Source: Ligilactobacillus pobuzihii E100301 = KCTC 13174 (GTDB lineage Bacteria; Bacillota; Bacilli; Lactobacillales; Lactobacillaceae). From it: a DNA stretch of 64,000 bases. Shown in pieces: positions 7,986 through 15,988 of the stretch. The stretch lies in assembly GCF_000349725.1 (NCBI RefSeq), contig NZ_KB714693.1, forward strand, positions 206,598 through 270,597, written 5' to 3'. Under the pieces are notes generated by a model. That model was not told the origin of the DNA. It did not search any database and worked only from the letters and a program-made list of their open reading frames with translations. Positions within the stretch are counted from its first letter, which is position 1, and every line of letters begins with the position of its first letter. The translations under genes were made by a program, and so were the position numbers.

Positions 7986-9479
7986 TTGGAAAATATACAT
8001 AAAATCAAAACTAAAGCATTAGTAATGATGATTTTTTCATCGATCTTTGGTTTTGCTAATACAACTGTTGCTTATTATCAAATGGGTTATGCTAGTATTT
8101 TTTGGTATATTTTAGCAGCTTTGTTCTTCTTTTTACCTAGTTCATTGATGTTTGCTGAATATGGTTCTTCTTTTAAAGAAGCAAAAGGTGGGATCTATTC
8201 TTGGTTGGAAGGTTCGATTGGTGAAAAGCCAGCATTTATTGGGACATTTATCTGGTTGTCTTCTTGGGTTATTTGGTTAGTTTCCACTTCTTCTAAAGTT
8301 TGGATCCCGTTGTCAGCTTTAATTTCTGGTCATGATTCAACTCAATCTTGGAGTTTGTTTGGTTTAAGTTCAACACAAACGATTGGGATATTAGGGATCC
8401 TATGGATTTTATTTGTTGCATTTACTACTACTCATGGTGTTGATTTTGTGGCCAAGTTTTCTTCACTTGGTGGAGCTTGTATCATAATTTTGGATATTAT
8501 TTTCTTAGTTGCTAGCTTAGTAGTTTGGATCGGTAATGGTGGTGCTTTAGCACAGCCGATCGAAGGTGTTTCGAGCTTTTTTCAATCACCTAACAGTGAT
8601 TTTGGTAGCACATTGGCTTTGGTCTCCTTTGTGATTTATGCAGTCTTTGCATATGGTGGGATGGAATCAATGGGCGGTATCATGGATGATATTGAAAAAC
8701 CTGAAAAGACCTTCCCGAAAGCTTTGATCATTTCTACTGTTATTATTACAGTCGGTTATGCTTTAATGATCTTCCTTTGGGGGATCAGTAGTAACTGGGC
8801 TTCTGATTTAGGTGGTTCTGAAGTAAATTTGGGTAATATTACCTATGTCTTGATGAATAATTTGGGGGTCGAACTTGGTAGTGCATTAGGACTATCACAT
8901 TCTACTGGTTTGATATTGGGAAATATTATGACTCGTTTTGCTGGGATCGGTATGTTTATGGGATATTTAGGTGCATTTTTTGTTTTGATCTACTCACCGA
9001 TCAAGTCATTTATTATCGGCTCAGATCCACGTTTATGGCCAGCTAAGTTAACCAAAATGAATAAACACAATATGCCTGCAAATGCTATGTGGTTACAAAC
9101 AACTATCGTTGCTGTCTTTATTTTCTTAGTTTCTTTTGGCGGCTCTGCTGCACAAAAGTTCTATACTATCTTGACTGATATGGCTAATGTGTCAACCACA
9201 TTTCCTTATTTGTTCTTGGTTGGTGCTTTTCCTTTCTTTAAGAAACGCAAAGATTTGGATCGTCCATTCGAGATTTATAAGAATCGAACTTATACTAATG
9301 TGATCGTGGCAATTATTTTGCTGATTTTAGCCGGTGGGATCATCTTTACATGTATCCAACCAATTCTTGAACATGATTACCAAACTGCTTTTTGGACAAT
9401 GATCGGGCCAATTTTCTTCGGTATTGTTGCTTGGACCTTCTATCATTTTTCTGAAAAGAAATTGGTTAATGAGGAATAA
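7986..9479 (+). CDS. yjeM: APC-family amino acid antiporter, YjeM type
   Basis: The product has 497 residues with a TTG start preceded by AGGGGAG. About 12 hydrophobic helices are visible. The N-terminal helix region SSIFGFANTTVAYYQMGYASIFWYI and the AEYGSSFKEAKGGIYSWLEGSIG loop are typical of the glutamate/GABA antiporter branch containing YjeM. FAYGGMESMGGIMDDIEKPEKTFPKA is the conserved region after helix 6. It probably exchanges amino acids at the cytoplasmic membrane; the substrate is not established. It is a single gene between a structured leader and a bidirectional terminator. Confidence 0.85.
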   Translation: MENIHKIKTKALVMMIFSSIFGFANTTVAYYQMGYASIFWYILAALFFFLPSSLMFAEYGSSFKEAKGGIYSWLEGSIGEKPAFIGTFIWLSSWVIWLVSTSSKVWIPLSALISGHDSTQSWSLFGLSSTQTIGILGILWILFVAFTTTHGVDFVAKFSSLGGACIIILDIIFLVASLVVWIGNGGALAQPIEGVSSFFQSPNSDFGSTLALVSFVIYAVFAYGGMESMGGIMDDIEKPEKTFPKALIISTVIITVGYALMIFLWGISSNWASDLGGSEVNLGNITYVLMNNLGVELGSALGLSHSTGLILGNIMTRFAGIGMFMGYLGAFFVLIYSPIKSFIIGSDPRLWPAKLTKMNKHNMPANAMWLQTTIVAVFIFLVSFGGSAAQKFYTILTDMANVSTTFPYLFLVGAFPFFKKRKDLDRPFEIYKNRTYTNVIVAIILLILAGGIIFTCIQPILEHDYQTAFWTMIGPIFFGIVAWTFYHFSEKKLVNEE

Positions 9480-9540
9480 ATTTAAAAAATCAAAAAATTG
9501 AAATAGTGTGTTTAAATCTTTTGAAAAATTTGAATATAAC

Positions 9541-9571
9541 AAAAAAGCCGATCAATTGATCGGCTTTTTTA
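9541..9571. terminator. Perfectly palindromic bidirectional terminator
   Basis: AAAAAGCCGATC / GATCGGCTTTTTT is a perfect palindrome with A and T runs on both sides. It can end the YjeM gene on the plus strand and minus-strand transcription coming from 9654. Confidence 0.9.
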
Positions 9572-9654
9572 TGTATGAAATGAATTGTGGCGCTGGGAAC
9601 ATAGAGCGAATGCTACATTTCCAGGCGTATATCGAACCACCCTTGGTCCTCGTA
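9541..9654 (-). ncRNA. Candidate small RNA, about 114 nt, minus strand
   Basis: On the minus strand a -10 TATACT (plus coordinates 9661-9666) with a weak -35 (TTTTCA, spacer 18) would start RNA near 9654. The transcript holds an irregular rod, closed by GUGG/CCAC and then CGCcUGG/CCAGCG, and ends in the perfect terminator at 9541-9571. No ORF is present. It could instead be the 3' UTR of the HIT gene. No known family recognised. Confidence 0.4.
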
Positions 9655-9745
9655 AAATACAGTATAACACTAAATGAAAGAGTATGAAAATTACAAAAAT
9701 ATTACATTTTAAATATAGCAAAATACACTTCTCTATTTTTTGTGA

Positions 9746-10156
9746 TTATCGGACGTCTCTATCATTTATTTTTAAATTAGCGTAAGTTTCATCTAATGAA
9801 ATAGTGCTGCCAGGAAGTTTAGGCCATGCATTGATGCCGTCATTTGCTTGGCGTAATAATAAGTGAAAGTGAAGGTGTTCAACCGATTGGCCAGCAGTTT
9901 TGCCATTTGCATTTAGTAAATTGATCCCCGCAAAACCCTGGTTAAGAAAAGTCTGTGCGAGTGATCTAATAACCTTAGTTAAGTGACTGAGTGTTTCATC
10001 ATTGCATTCCATAATATTGGCTATATGTTTTTTTGGTAATACAAGTAGATGGTAATTCATGTCTTGCGCGGTATCTAAGATCACTAAAGTTTGTTTATCT
10101 TCCCATATTTTTCGACTCGAGATCTCTTTTTTGATAATTTGGCAGAAGATGCACAT
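9746..10156 (-). CDS. HIT family protein (Hint-like nucleotide hydrolase)
   Basis: The product has 136 residues. The histidine triad HLHFHLL (H-x-H-x-H-hydrophobic pair) lies near residues 98-104. The N-terminal MCIFCQIIKKEISSRKIWED and the YHLLVLPKKHIANI segment are canonical. Members hydrolyse purine nucleoside phosphoramidates or related AMP-X substrates in the cytosol. An AAAGGAGTTG ribosome site precedes the ATG. It is divergent from the dehydrogenase gene at 10264, so the ~107 bp between them carries both promoters. Confidence 0.93.
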   Translation of the reverse strand: MCIFCQIIKKEISSRKIWEDKQTLVILDTAQDMNYHLLVLPKKHIANIMECNDETLSHLTKVIRSLAQTFLNQGFAGINLLNANGKTAGQSVEHLHFHLLLRQANDGINAWPKLPGSTISLDETYANLKINDRDVR

Positions 10157-10263
10157 TATTCATCAACTCCTTTCAAGTGTACAATCAAAAAATTGGTGTT
10201 ATGGTTAGGATAAATTTTATCATAATGATAACGAGTTGTTTACGTATAAGGAGGTAATTATAA

Positions 10264-11631
10264 ATGAGCTATGCAGCAATTAATCCATTCAACGGTCAGA
10301 AGATCCGAGATTTTGATAATGTAACTGACCAACAACTAGAAGTTATTTTAGATCAGGCGCAAGGTTTTTATGAAGCCTCACAAAAACAAGATGTTGAGGA
10401 AAGGACGGAATTTCTCAATGGATTAGCGAATGAATTTGAAAAAAATAGTGAAAAATATGCGCGTATTTTATCGACTAATATGGGTAAGTTATTGGTGGAA
10501 GCACGTCAAGAAGTAGCTAAAACGGTATCTTTTGCACGTTATTATGCTAAAAATGGAGTCGATCTGACGCAGCCGCAACCCTATAATGACTTGCCTAATG
10601 GGCAAGCCCAGGTTGAAATTTCTGGTACAGGGATCATTCTAGCGGTGGAACCATGGAACTTTCCTTACGCCCAGGTCATGCGTGTCTTGGCACCTAACTT
10701 TATCTTAGGTAATCCAGTGATTTTAAAACATGCTAGTATTGTTCCAGAAGCAGCTTTAGCCTTCCAGGAGGCGTGTGATAATGCTGATTTACCGTTGGGC
10801 GCATTCACAAATGTTTTTGCTAACTATGATCAAATCGATCATATCATTGAAGATCCGCGCGTCCAAGGGGTGGCCTTAACTGGCTCTGAAGGTGCTGGGC
10901 GTAAAATTGCGGCTAGTGCTGGCCAAAATCTAACCAAGTCAACCATGGAGTTAGGTGGGACTGATGTCTTTATAGTTCTAGATGATGTTGATATCACTAA
11001 GGCTGCAAAGGACGCAGCAAAAGCACGCTTAACCAATGCAGGACAGGTTTGTACGGCAGCCAAACGTTATATTGTTTCTTCTAAGATCTATCCTGATTTC
11101 TTAGATGCACTAAAAGAAGAGTTTGCCAAATACCAAGTAGGCGATCCGCTAGATGAAAATACTACCCTAGCACCACTTTCGTCTAAAGATGCACAACAAC
11201 AATTACAAGCTCAAGTAGAAAAGGTTATTGCTGGTGGTTCTGAGGTTTTGTATGGTGATCTAACACCAAATGAAGGCGACGGTGCAGGTTTTTCACCATT
11301 GATCTTAAGCGGTATGGAACAAGATAATCCAATGTATGAAGAAGAATTATTTGGACCAGTGGCACAAATTTATCAGGCACAAAGCGATGATGAAATTGTT
11401 AAAATCGCCAATAATTCACGACATGGTTTGGGTGGAGCGATTTATACTAAAGATATTGAACGTGGTAAAAAGATTGCTTCACGGATCGAAACTGGTCAAG
11501 TTGCGATCAATTCTATTTTAAGTTCACAAGCTGAAGTGCCATTTGGTGGTGTGAAAGATTCGGGTTATGGTCGTGAGTTAAGTGATTGGGGTATTTACGA
11601 ATTTGCTAATGTAAAACCTGTAATGTACTAA
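10264..11631 (+). CDS. NAD(P)-dependent succinate-semialdehyde dehydrogenase-like enzyme, paralogue 1
   Basis: The product has 455 residues; the ATG follows AAGGAGG. It is an aldehyde dehydrogenase with general-base Glu in MELGGTDVF, nucleophilic Cys in AGQVCTAAKRY, EPWNFPYAQVMRV, LTGSEGAGR and the EELFGPVAQIY segment. The 455-residue form without N-terminal extension matches the GabD-like group common in lactobacilli. The exact aldehyde is not certain. A paralogue of almost equal length lies at 40571-41941, differing for example as MELGGTDVF against LELGGNDAF at the active-site motif. It appears monocistronic and is followed by repeat A2. Confidence 0.88.
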   Translation: MSYAAINPFNGQKIRDFDNVTDQQLEVILDQAQGFYEASQKQDVEERTEFLNGLANEFEKNSEKYARILSTNMGKLLVEARQEVAKTVSFARYYAKNGVDLTQPQPYNDLPNGQAQVEISGTGIILAVEPWNFPYAQVMRVLAPNFILGNPVILKHASIVPEAALAFQEACDNADLPLGAFTNVFANYDQIDHIIEDPRVQGVALTGSEGAGRKIAASAGQNLTKSTMELGGTDVFIVLDDVDITKAAKDAAKARLTNAGQVCTAAKRYIVSSKIYPDFLDALKEEFAKYQVGDPLDENTTLAPLSSKDAQQQLQAQVEKVIAGGSEVLYGDLTPNEGDGAGFSPLILSGMEQDNPMYEEELFGPVAQIYQAQSDDEIVKIANNSRHGLGGAIYTKDIERGKKIASRIETGQVAINSILSSQAEVPFGGVKDSGYGRELSDWGIYEFANVKPVMY

Positions 11632-11637
11632 ATAAAC

Positions 11638-11743
11638 GAGAGCGAGACAAAAGATGCTTTGAATCCGATTTGTAACGCAATCGTTGTTACAGTAAGGCTT
11701 CAATCTTTTGGAACATATTTAAGGGCCGTCGATTTATCCCATT
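11638..11743 (+). repeat. Interspersed repeat type A, copy 2, left part (interrupted by IS)
   Basis: It begins GAGAGCGAGACAAAAGATGC and runs to CCCATT, where the insertion sequence starts. The right part resumes at 13467. The central GCCGTAGCGAAGCG block is deleted in this copy. Confidence 0.85.
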
Positions 11744-11836
11744 AAATTGAACTGCGCCCGTCAAGTAGACAAGAAAATAAATAAAGATTTTTCAAGTTAT
11801 TTAAGCTAGCTAAGTAACTGATTAATTGAAGATCGC

Positions 11837-12649
11837 TTAAGCGGCTTGCGTCCTGAATTCTAAAGGACTCAAGCCGTTTAGTCGTTCTTGATACCTTTCA
11901 TGGTTATAAAAGTAAATAAATTTATCAATTGATCCCTTTAGATCACCAAAACTGGCATGATCTTGGAGATCATACCACTCTTCTTTGAAATGGCCCCAAA
12001 AGCTTTCCATAGGTGCATTATCAATACATTTACCCACACGCGACATGCTGCGGGTATAACCTAATTCAGTGGTGTAACGTAGATAGGCCTTCGAAGTATA
12101 TTGTGACCCGCGATCACTGTGTAAGAGTGGCCTAGCTAAAGGCTGGTTTTGCTTAGCTGCACGAAGCGTATCAATGACTAAGGCTAGACCATTTTTACGG
12201 CCGATCTTATAACTGATGATCGTGCCGTCATACAAGTCTTTAATTGCGCTCAAGTAGGCTTTTTGTCCATTGTCATAGGTCAGATAGGTGATATCTGTGA
12301 CCCATTTTTGGTTAGGACCTAAGGCGCTAAAATCGCGGTTCAACAGGTTTTCTTCAAAATTGAAATACCCGGCACGGGTTGCGGAGCGTCGTTTGCGCCG
12401 AATGATCGAATGGAGGCCTAATTCCTGCATTAAACGACGAACTTTTTTGCGTCCTAGCGGCTGGCGCGGCTGTAAAAGATGATTTAAAGCCATAGTTATG
12501 CGCCGGTAACCCCAAACATCTTGGTGTTCGTGAAATAATTTTTCCACCAACTTTTTTAGCCAGTTATTTTCCATTTCTCGTGCAGAGGGCTGACGTTTCA
12601 ACCATTTATAAAAACCTGAACGGGAAACTGCCATAATTGAACACATCAT
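11837..12649 (-). CDS. IS150-type transposase OrfB (DDE integrase domain)
   Basis: The product has 270 residues from the ATG. It carries an HTH_21 segment (MAVSRSGFYKWLKRQ) and an rve core with catalytic residues in WVTDITYL (first Asp), LLHSDRGSQY (second Asp) and NAPMESFWGHFKEEW (Glu). The frame stays open upstream of the ATG for about 100 bases into orfA, reading RLISKKFQTIDAYRQ. It is therefore probably made mainly as an OrfAB fusion by -1 frameshifting at 12745-12751. Confidence 0.93.
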   Translation of the reverse strand: MMCSIMAVSRSGFYKWLKRQPSAREMENNWLKKLVEKLFHEHQDVWGYRRITMALNHLLQPRQPLGRKKVRRLMQELGLHSIIRRKRRSATRAGYFNFEENLLNRDFSALGPNQKWVTDITYLTYDNGQKAYLSAIKDLYDGTIISYKIGRKNGLALVIDTLRAAKQNQPLARPLLHSDRGSQYTSKAYLRYTTELGYTRSMSRVGKCIDNAPMESFWGHFKEEWYDLQDHASFGDLKGSIDKFIYFYNHERYQERLNGLSPLEFRTQAA

Positions 12650-12708
12650 TTTAACTGGTAAAGTTGTTTCCTGACGATAAGCGTCAATTGTCTGAAATTT
12701 TTTTGAGA

Positions 12709-13398
12709 TCAGTCTCTCCCGGTCCTCCTCTCGATCTCCTTCAATTTTTTTAACAAGTCATTTTCTACTTCAAGATACTGATTACGGGCTTCTAATTCTT
12801 TAATGCGTAATTCTTGTGCTTCTTTTTCTGACAGTTGGGATTTAGAAGCTAAAATTTTACCCCGGCGGTCTTCCAAACCGGCCGGCCCGTGTGCGCGATA
12901 TTTTCTGACCCACGAATAAACTTGGCTATAGGAAACACCAAATTTCTTCATGGCTTTTTGATAATCTAGCTCGTTAGCAATGGTGTATTGGGCGATTTCA
13001 ATACGCTCGTTCAATCCGGTTTTACGTCCTGCATTCATCTGTGAGTTACCTCGCTTTTGGTTTAGTGTTTTACCACTATTATACTGATCGATCCAGCGAC
13101 GTAAAACAGATCTACTTGAAATTTCATACTTATCACAGACAGATTTTAAAGACCAGTTACTAGACAAATAAGTAAGCACTGCCTGAAGTTTCACCTCAGT
13201 TGAATATGCTTTCCGGGTATGGCTTTCTTCTAAACCGGTCACTCCAGCTGCTCGGTACGCTCGGAGCCAGTTTTCTATGGTCGAGTGGGATGCTTTTACT
13301 CGTTTGGCAGCTGCCTTAACCGATGTTTGTCCTTGCAGGATACTAGTAACGGCTTGTAGACGCTCAGCTACAGTTGCTTTGTTGGTTCTTCCAGACAT
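12709..13398 (-). CDS. IS150-type OrfA (helix-turn-helix DNA-binding protein)
   Basis: The product has 229 residues with three successive helix-turn-helix-like segments: residues ~8-55 (TVAERLQAVTSILQG), ~67-110 (KLQAVLTYLSSNWSLKSVCDKY) and ~130-175 (IEIAQYTIANELDY), then a C-terminal leucine-zipper-like helix ELEARNQYLEVENDLLKKLKEI. It recognises the IS ends and carries the DNA-binding half of the OrfAB transposase. An AAGGAGAG ribosome site lies just upstream. It ends in a frame-0 stop soon after the A7 slippery run. Confidence 0.9.
   Translation of the reverse strand: MSGRTNKATVAERLQAVTSILQGQTSVKAAAKRVKASHSTIENWLRAYRAAGVTGLEESHTRKAYSTEVKLQAVLTYLSSNWSLKSVCDKYEISSRSVLRRWIDQYNSGKTLNQKRGNSQMNAGRKTGLNERIEIAQYTIANELDYQKAMKKFGVSYSQVYSWVRKYRAHGPAGLEDRRGKILASKSQLSEKEAQELRIKELEARNQYLEVENDLLKKLKEIERRTGRD
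12745..12751 (-). other. Programmed -1 ribosomal frameshift site of the IS
   Basis: On the minus strand a run of seven A follows TT in the phase A AAA AAA (codons TTA AAA AAA). The -1 frame from here is open through to the orfB ATG, giving a continuous OrfAB. This is the usual arrangement for the IS150 group. Confidence 0.75.
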
Positions 13399-13466
13399 AA
13401 AAACTCTCCTTAATAATAGAATACGGATTTTGTTTATTTCCGTGTCTACTATAAGGAGAGCATATC

Positions 13467-13526
13467 ATTTAATGGGATAGATCGATGGCCCTTTTAGTGT
13501 CGCACGGCTAGTTTTGTTCCAGCCCT
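13467..13526 (+). repeat. Interspersed repeat type A, copy 2, right part
   Basis: ATTTAATGGGATAGATCGAT followed by GGCCCTTTT and ending TTTTGTTCCAGCCCTC. It completes the copy interrupted at 11743. Confidence 0.85.
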
Positions 13527-13588
13527 CGGATTTTTTAGTTTGCACAAATGAACTAACTCTTTAGATACAATGTTTCTCATAGTTAAAA

Positions 13589-13954
13589 TTAAGCTTCTTT
13601 TTTTAACTGTTGTAATGTTTGGTAAAATTTTGGCATTTTAGTTTTGATGTCAACAATTTTGCCGTTATCATCCAAAAAACAATGTGAGCTTTCAGCCGTA
13701 CAAACTAATTCTTCTGCGACTGTCATGGTATAGCTAAGCGTTAATTTAGCACGACTAACTTTGCTGACACTGGTTATTATCTTGATCAGGTCCGGGTAGC
13801 TGGTTGTTTTTTTATATTTACAAGAAACAGCTACTACTGGTGATATCACACCAGCTTCTTCAAGCTTGTCATAAGGCCAATTGATCTGTTCAAGATAATC
13901 AGAGCGTGCCTCTTCCATAAAACGAATGTAATTTGTATGGTTGGTGATTTTCAT
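13589..13954 (-). CDS. Hotdog-fold acyl-CoA thioesterase, N-terminus displaced or frameshifted
   Basis: The 121 residues from the first in-frame ATG match the 4-hydroxybenzoyl-CoA thioesterase-like family (NYIRFMEEARSDYL, SPVVAVSCKYKK). The frame stays open upstream and encodes FHKVQYYETDQ directly before the ATG, which is the conserved first strand and catalytic Asp region (YxETDxM) of the family. The real protein must therefore start near 14000. No in-frame ATG, GTG or TTG exists there. An ATG at 14007-14009 just after AAAGGA is in another frame, and a one-base shift within about 20 bases would join it. Either a frameshift (pseudogene or sequence error) or an unusual start codon is involved. 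Upstream 13955-14230 has no other gene. Confidence 0.75.
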   Translation of the reverse strand: MKITNHTNYIRFMEEARSDYLEQINWPYDKLEEAGVISPVVAVSCKYKKTTSYPDLIKIITSVSKVSRAKLTLSYTMTVAEELVCTAESSHCFLDDNGKIVDIKTKMPKFYQTLQQLKKEA

Positions 13955-14230
13955 TTGGTCAGTCTCGTAGTATTGGACTTTGTGGAAATAAGGCTTGATA
14001 AGACAACATTCCTTTCTAACAAAAGTATTATGTGGTTTATTTTACCATTTGTGGTTATTACAAAGTACTATGGAACACTGATTGAAATTAATAAATTAAA
14101 AAATTATTTTAAATGAGATAGTGTTTTTACAAGAGCCGATTCGATCGTTAGTGTTTTAATAGCCCTTATGGTATAAATGATAATATACTTAAAAGCCAGG
14201 CTATTTATAAGAAAGGGGGCGCGATAACTC

Positions 14231-15988
14231 TTGGGGATCTTTATTAAATTAGGGTGGTATTTTAAACGTGAGTGGAAAACCTATTCGACCGGGGTCATCG
14301 GGTTATTGTTTACTGCTTTACTTGGGATTGTGCCACCGTGGATCATTGGACGTTTAGTTGATTTGATCCACCGCGGGCAATTGACTGTTAAGGCTTTAGT
14401 TTTTTTGCTAGTTTTGCTGACCGTTGTTTCCTTTGCACAGTATCTAGCACGTTATGTGTGGCGAACCGCAATTTGGGGCGAATCGGCTAAACTAGAAGCA
14501 ACCTTACGCGAACGACTTTTTTGGCACTATATGCAAATGGACACACAGTTTTTCCAAGAGTACCGGACAGGCGACTTGATGGCGCATGCGACTAATGATC
14601 TGTCTGCCATCCAACGAGTCGCTGGTGGTGGGATCTTACAGTTTGCAGATTCGATCATTACTGGTGGTACGACTTTGATCGCAATGATGACAGTGGTCGA
14701 TTGGCGCTTAACGCTGATCGCTATTTTGCCCTTCCCTTTTTTAGCAGTTATGGCACGAGTGTTAGGTAAAAAAATGCATAATGCTTTTAAAAAATCGCAA
14801 GCTGCTTTTTCACGCCTCAATAATAAAGCACAAGAAAGCATTAGTGGGGTCAAAGTGATCAAGAGTTTTGGTCAAGAAAAAGATGACATGGATGAATTTA
14901 ACGGGCAAGTTGATGACACGATCAATATCAACCGGCATGTTAACAAGTTAGATGCATTATTCGACCCGATCACGACAATGATCATGGCAGTTTCTTATGT
15001 TCTGACGATCGTTTATGGCGGTCATTTGGTTATCTCTGAAACTATCACTTTAGGTTCATTAGTTTCCTTTGTTTCATATTTATCAATGCTAGTTTGGCCG
15101 ATGTTTGCAATTGGAATGTTATTTAACACTTTGGAACGTGGTAATGCCAGTTATGACCGGATCAATAACGTGTTAAATAAGAAAAGCAAGATATTGGATA
15201 AACAAAATGGAGTCGCCCAAGAAGCGCGTGGTGACTTACAATATGAGCTTGATTCATTTAGTTTTCCAGATGAACAACAAGAAAATCTGCACAATATTTA
15301 CTTCACGATCAAAGAAGGTGGAACTTTAGGATTAGTCGGAAAAGTTGGTTCTGGTAAAAGTTCGGTTATTCGGCTGTTGTTGCGCCAATTTGATGACTAT
15401 CAAGGAACGATTTATTTTGGCGGCATCGATATTCGAGACTACCAGTTAGATGCCTTGATCCCTGCTATCGGTTATGTGCCGCAAGAAACATATCTATTTT
15501 CTAATACGATCCGCGAAAATATTCGTTTTGCAAGACCAGAAGCTTCACAAAAAGAAGTTGAACAAGCAGCAGCTAAAAGTGATTTAGCACAACAGATCGC
15601 TACTTTTCCGGCTGGTTATGATACACAAGTTGGTGAGGAAGGAATTTCATTGTCGGGTGGGCAACGTCAGCGGATCGCGATCGCACGTGCCTTGTTGATC
15701 GATCCAGAATTATTGATCTTAGATGATGCTTTGTCAGCCGTGGATGCTGAAACGGAAACTGAGATCTTGCAAACTTTACGAACAGAACGCCAAGATAAAA
15801 CAACGATCATTGCCTCCCACCGTTTAAGTTCAGTGATGAATGCTGATGAGATCTTAGTGATGGACGATGGTAAAATTATCGAGCGGGGTAGACATGCAGA
15901 ATTGATGCGACAAAATGGTTGGTATGCAGATACCTTTAAACTCCAAGCTTTGGAAACGGAAGAAAAGGAGGGTGGATTTAATGGATGA
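14231..15988 (+). CDS. ABC exporter half, degenerate-site subunit (MdlA/YheI-like)
   Basis: The product has 585 residues with a TTG start, AAAGGGGG 11 bases upstream. It has six N-terminal membrane helices (about 15-300) and a nucleotide-binding domain with Walker A GKVGSGKSS, signature LSGGQRQR, Walker B LLILDDALSAVD and switch His in ASHRLSS. The catalytic Glu after Walker B is Asp, as in the degenerate site of heterodimeric type IV exporters. It overlaps the next gene by 8 bases and should pair with it. Substrate (drugs, lipids or peptides) cannot be read. Confidence 0.9.
   Translation: MGIFIKLGWYFKREWKTYSTGVIGLLFTALLGIVPPWIIGRLVDLIHRGQLTVKALVFLLVLLTVVSFAQYLARYVWRTAIWGESAKLEATLRERLFWHYMQMDTQFFQEYRTGDLMAHATNDLSAIQRVAGGGILQFADSIITGGTTLIAMMTVVDWRLTLIAILPFPFLAVMARVLGKKMHNAFKKSQAAFSRLNNKAQESISGVKVIKSFGQEKDDMDEFNGQVDDTININRHVNKLDALFDPITTMIMAVSYVLTIVYGGHLVISETITLGSLVSFVSYLSMLVWPMFAIGMLFNTLERGNASYDRINNVLNKKSKILDKQNGVAQEARGDLQYELDSFSFPDEQQENLHNIYFTIKEGGTLGLVGKVGSGKSSVIRLLLRQFDDYQGTIYFGGIDIRDYQLDALIPAIGYVPQETYLFSNTIRENIRFARPEASQKEVEQAAAKSDLAQQIATFPAGYDTQVGEEGISLSGGQRQRIAIARALLIDPELLILDDALSAVDAETETEILQTLRTERQDKTTIIASHRLSSVMNADEILVMDDGKIIERGRHAELMRQNGWYADTFKLQALETEEKEGGFNG

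Larger units (their letters stand above)
11744..13466 (-). mobile_element. IS3-family insertion sequence, IS150 group
   Basis: A ~1.7 kb element with orfA and orfB on the minus strand and related imperfect ends (TGAACTGCGCC near 11748; the other end reads TGATATGCTCTCC on the complement, and both continue to AGTAGAC). ATT occurs at 11741-11743 and 13467-13469. Removing the element and one ATT rebuilds CCCATTTAATGGG, identical to repeat A1, so a 3-bp target duplication is well supported. Both reading frames and the catalytic triad look intact. Confidence 0.88.
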
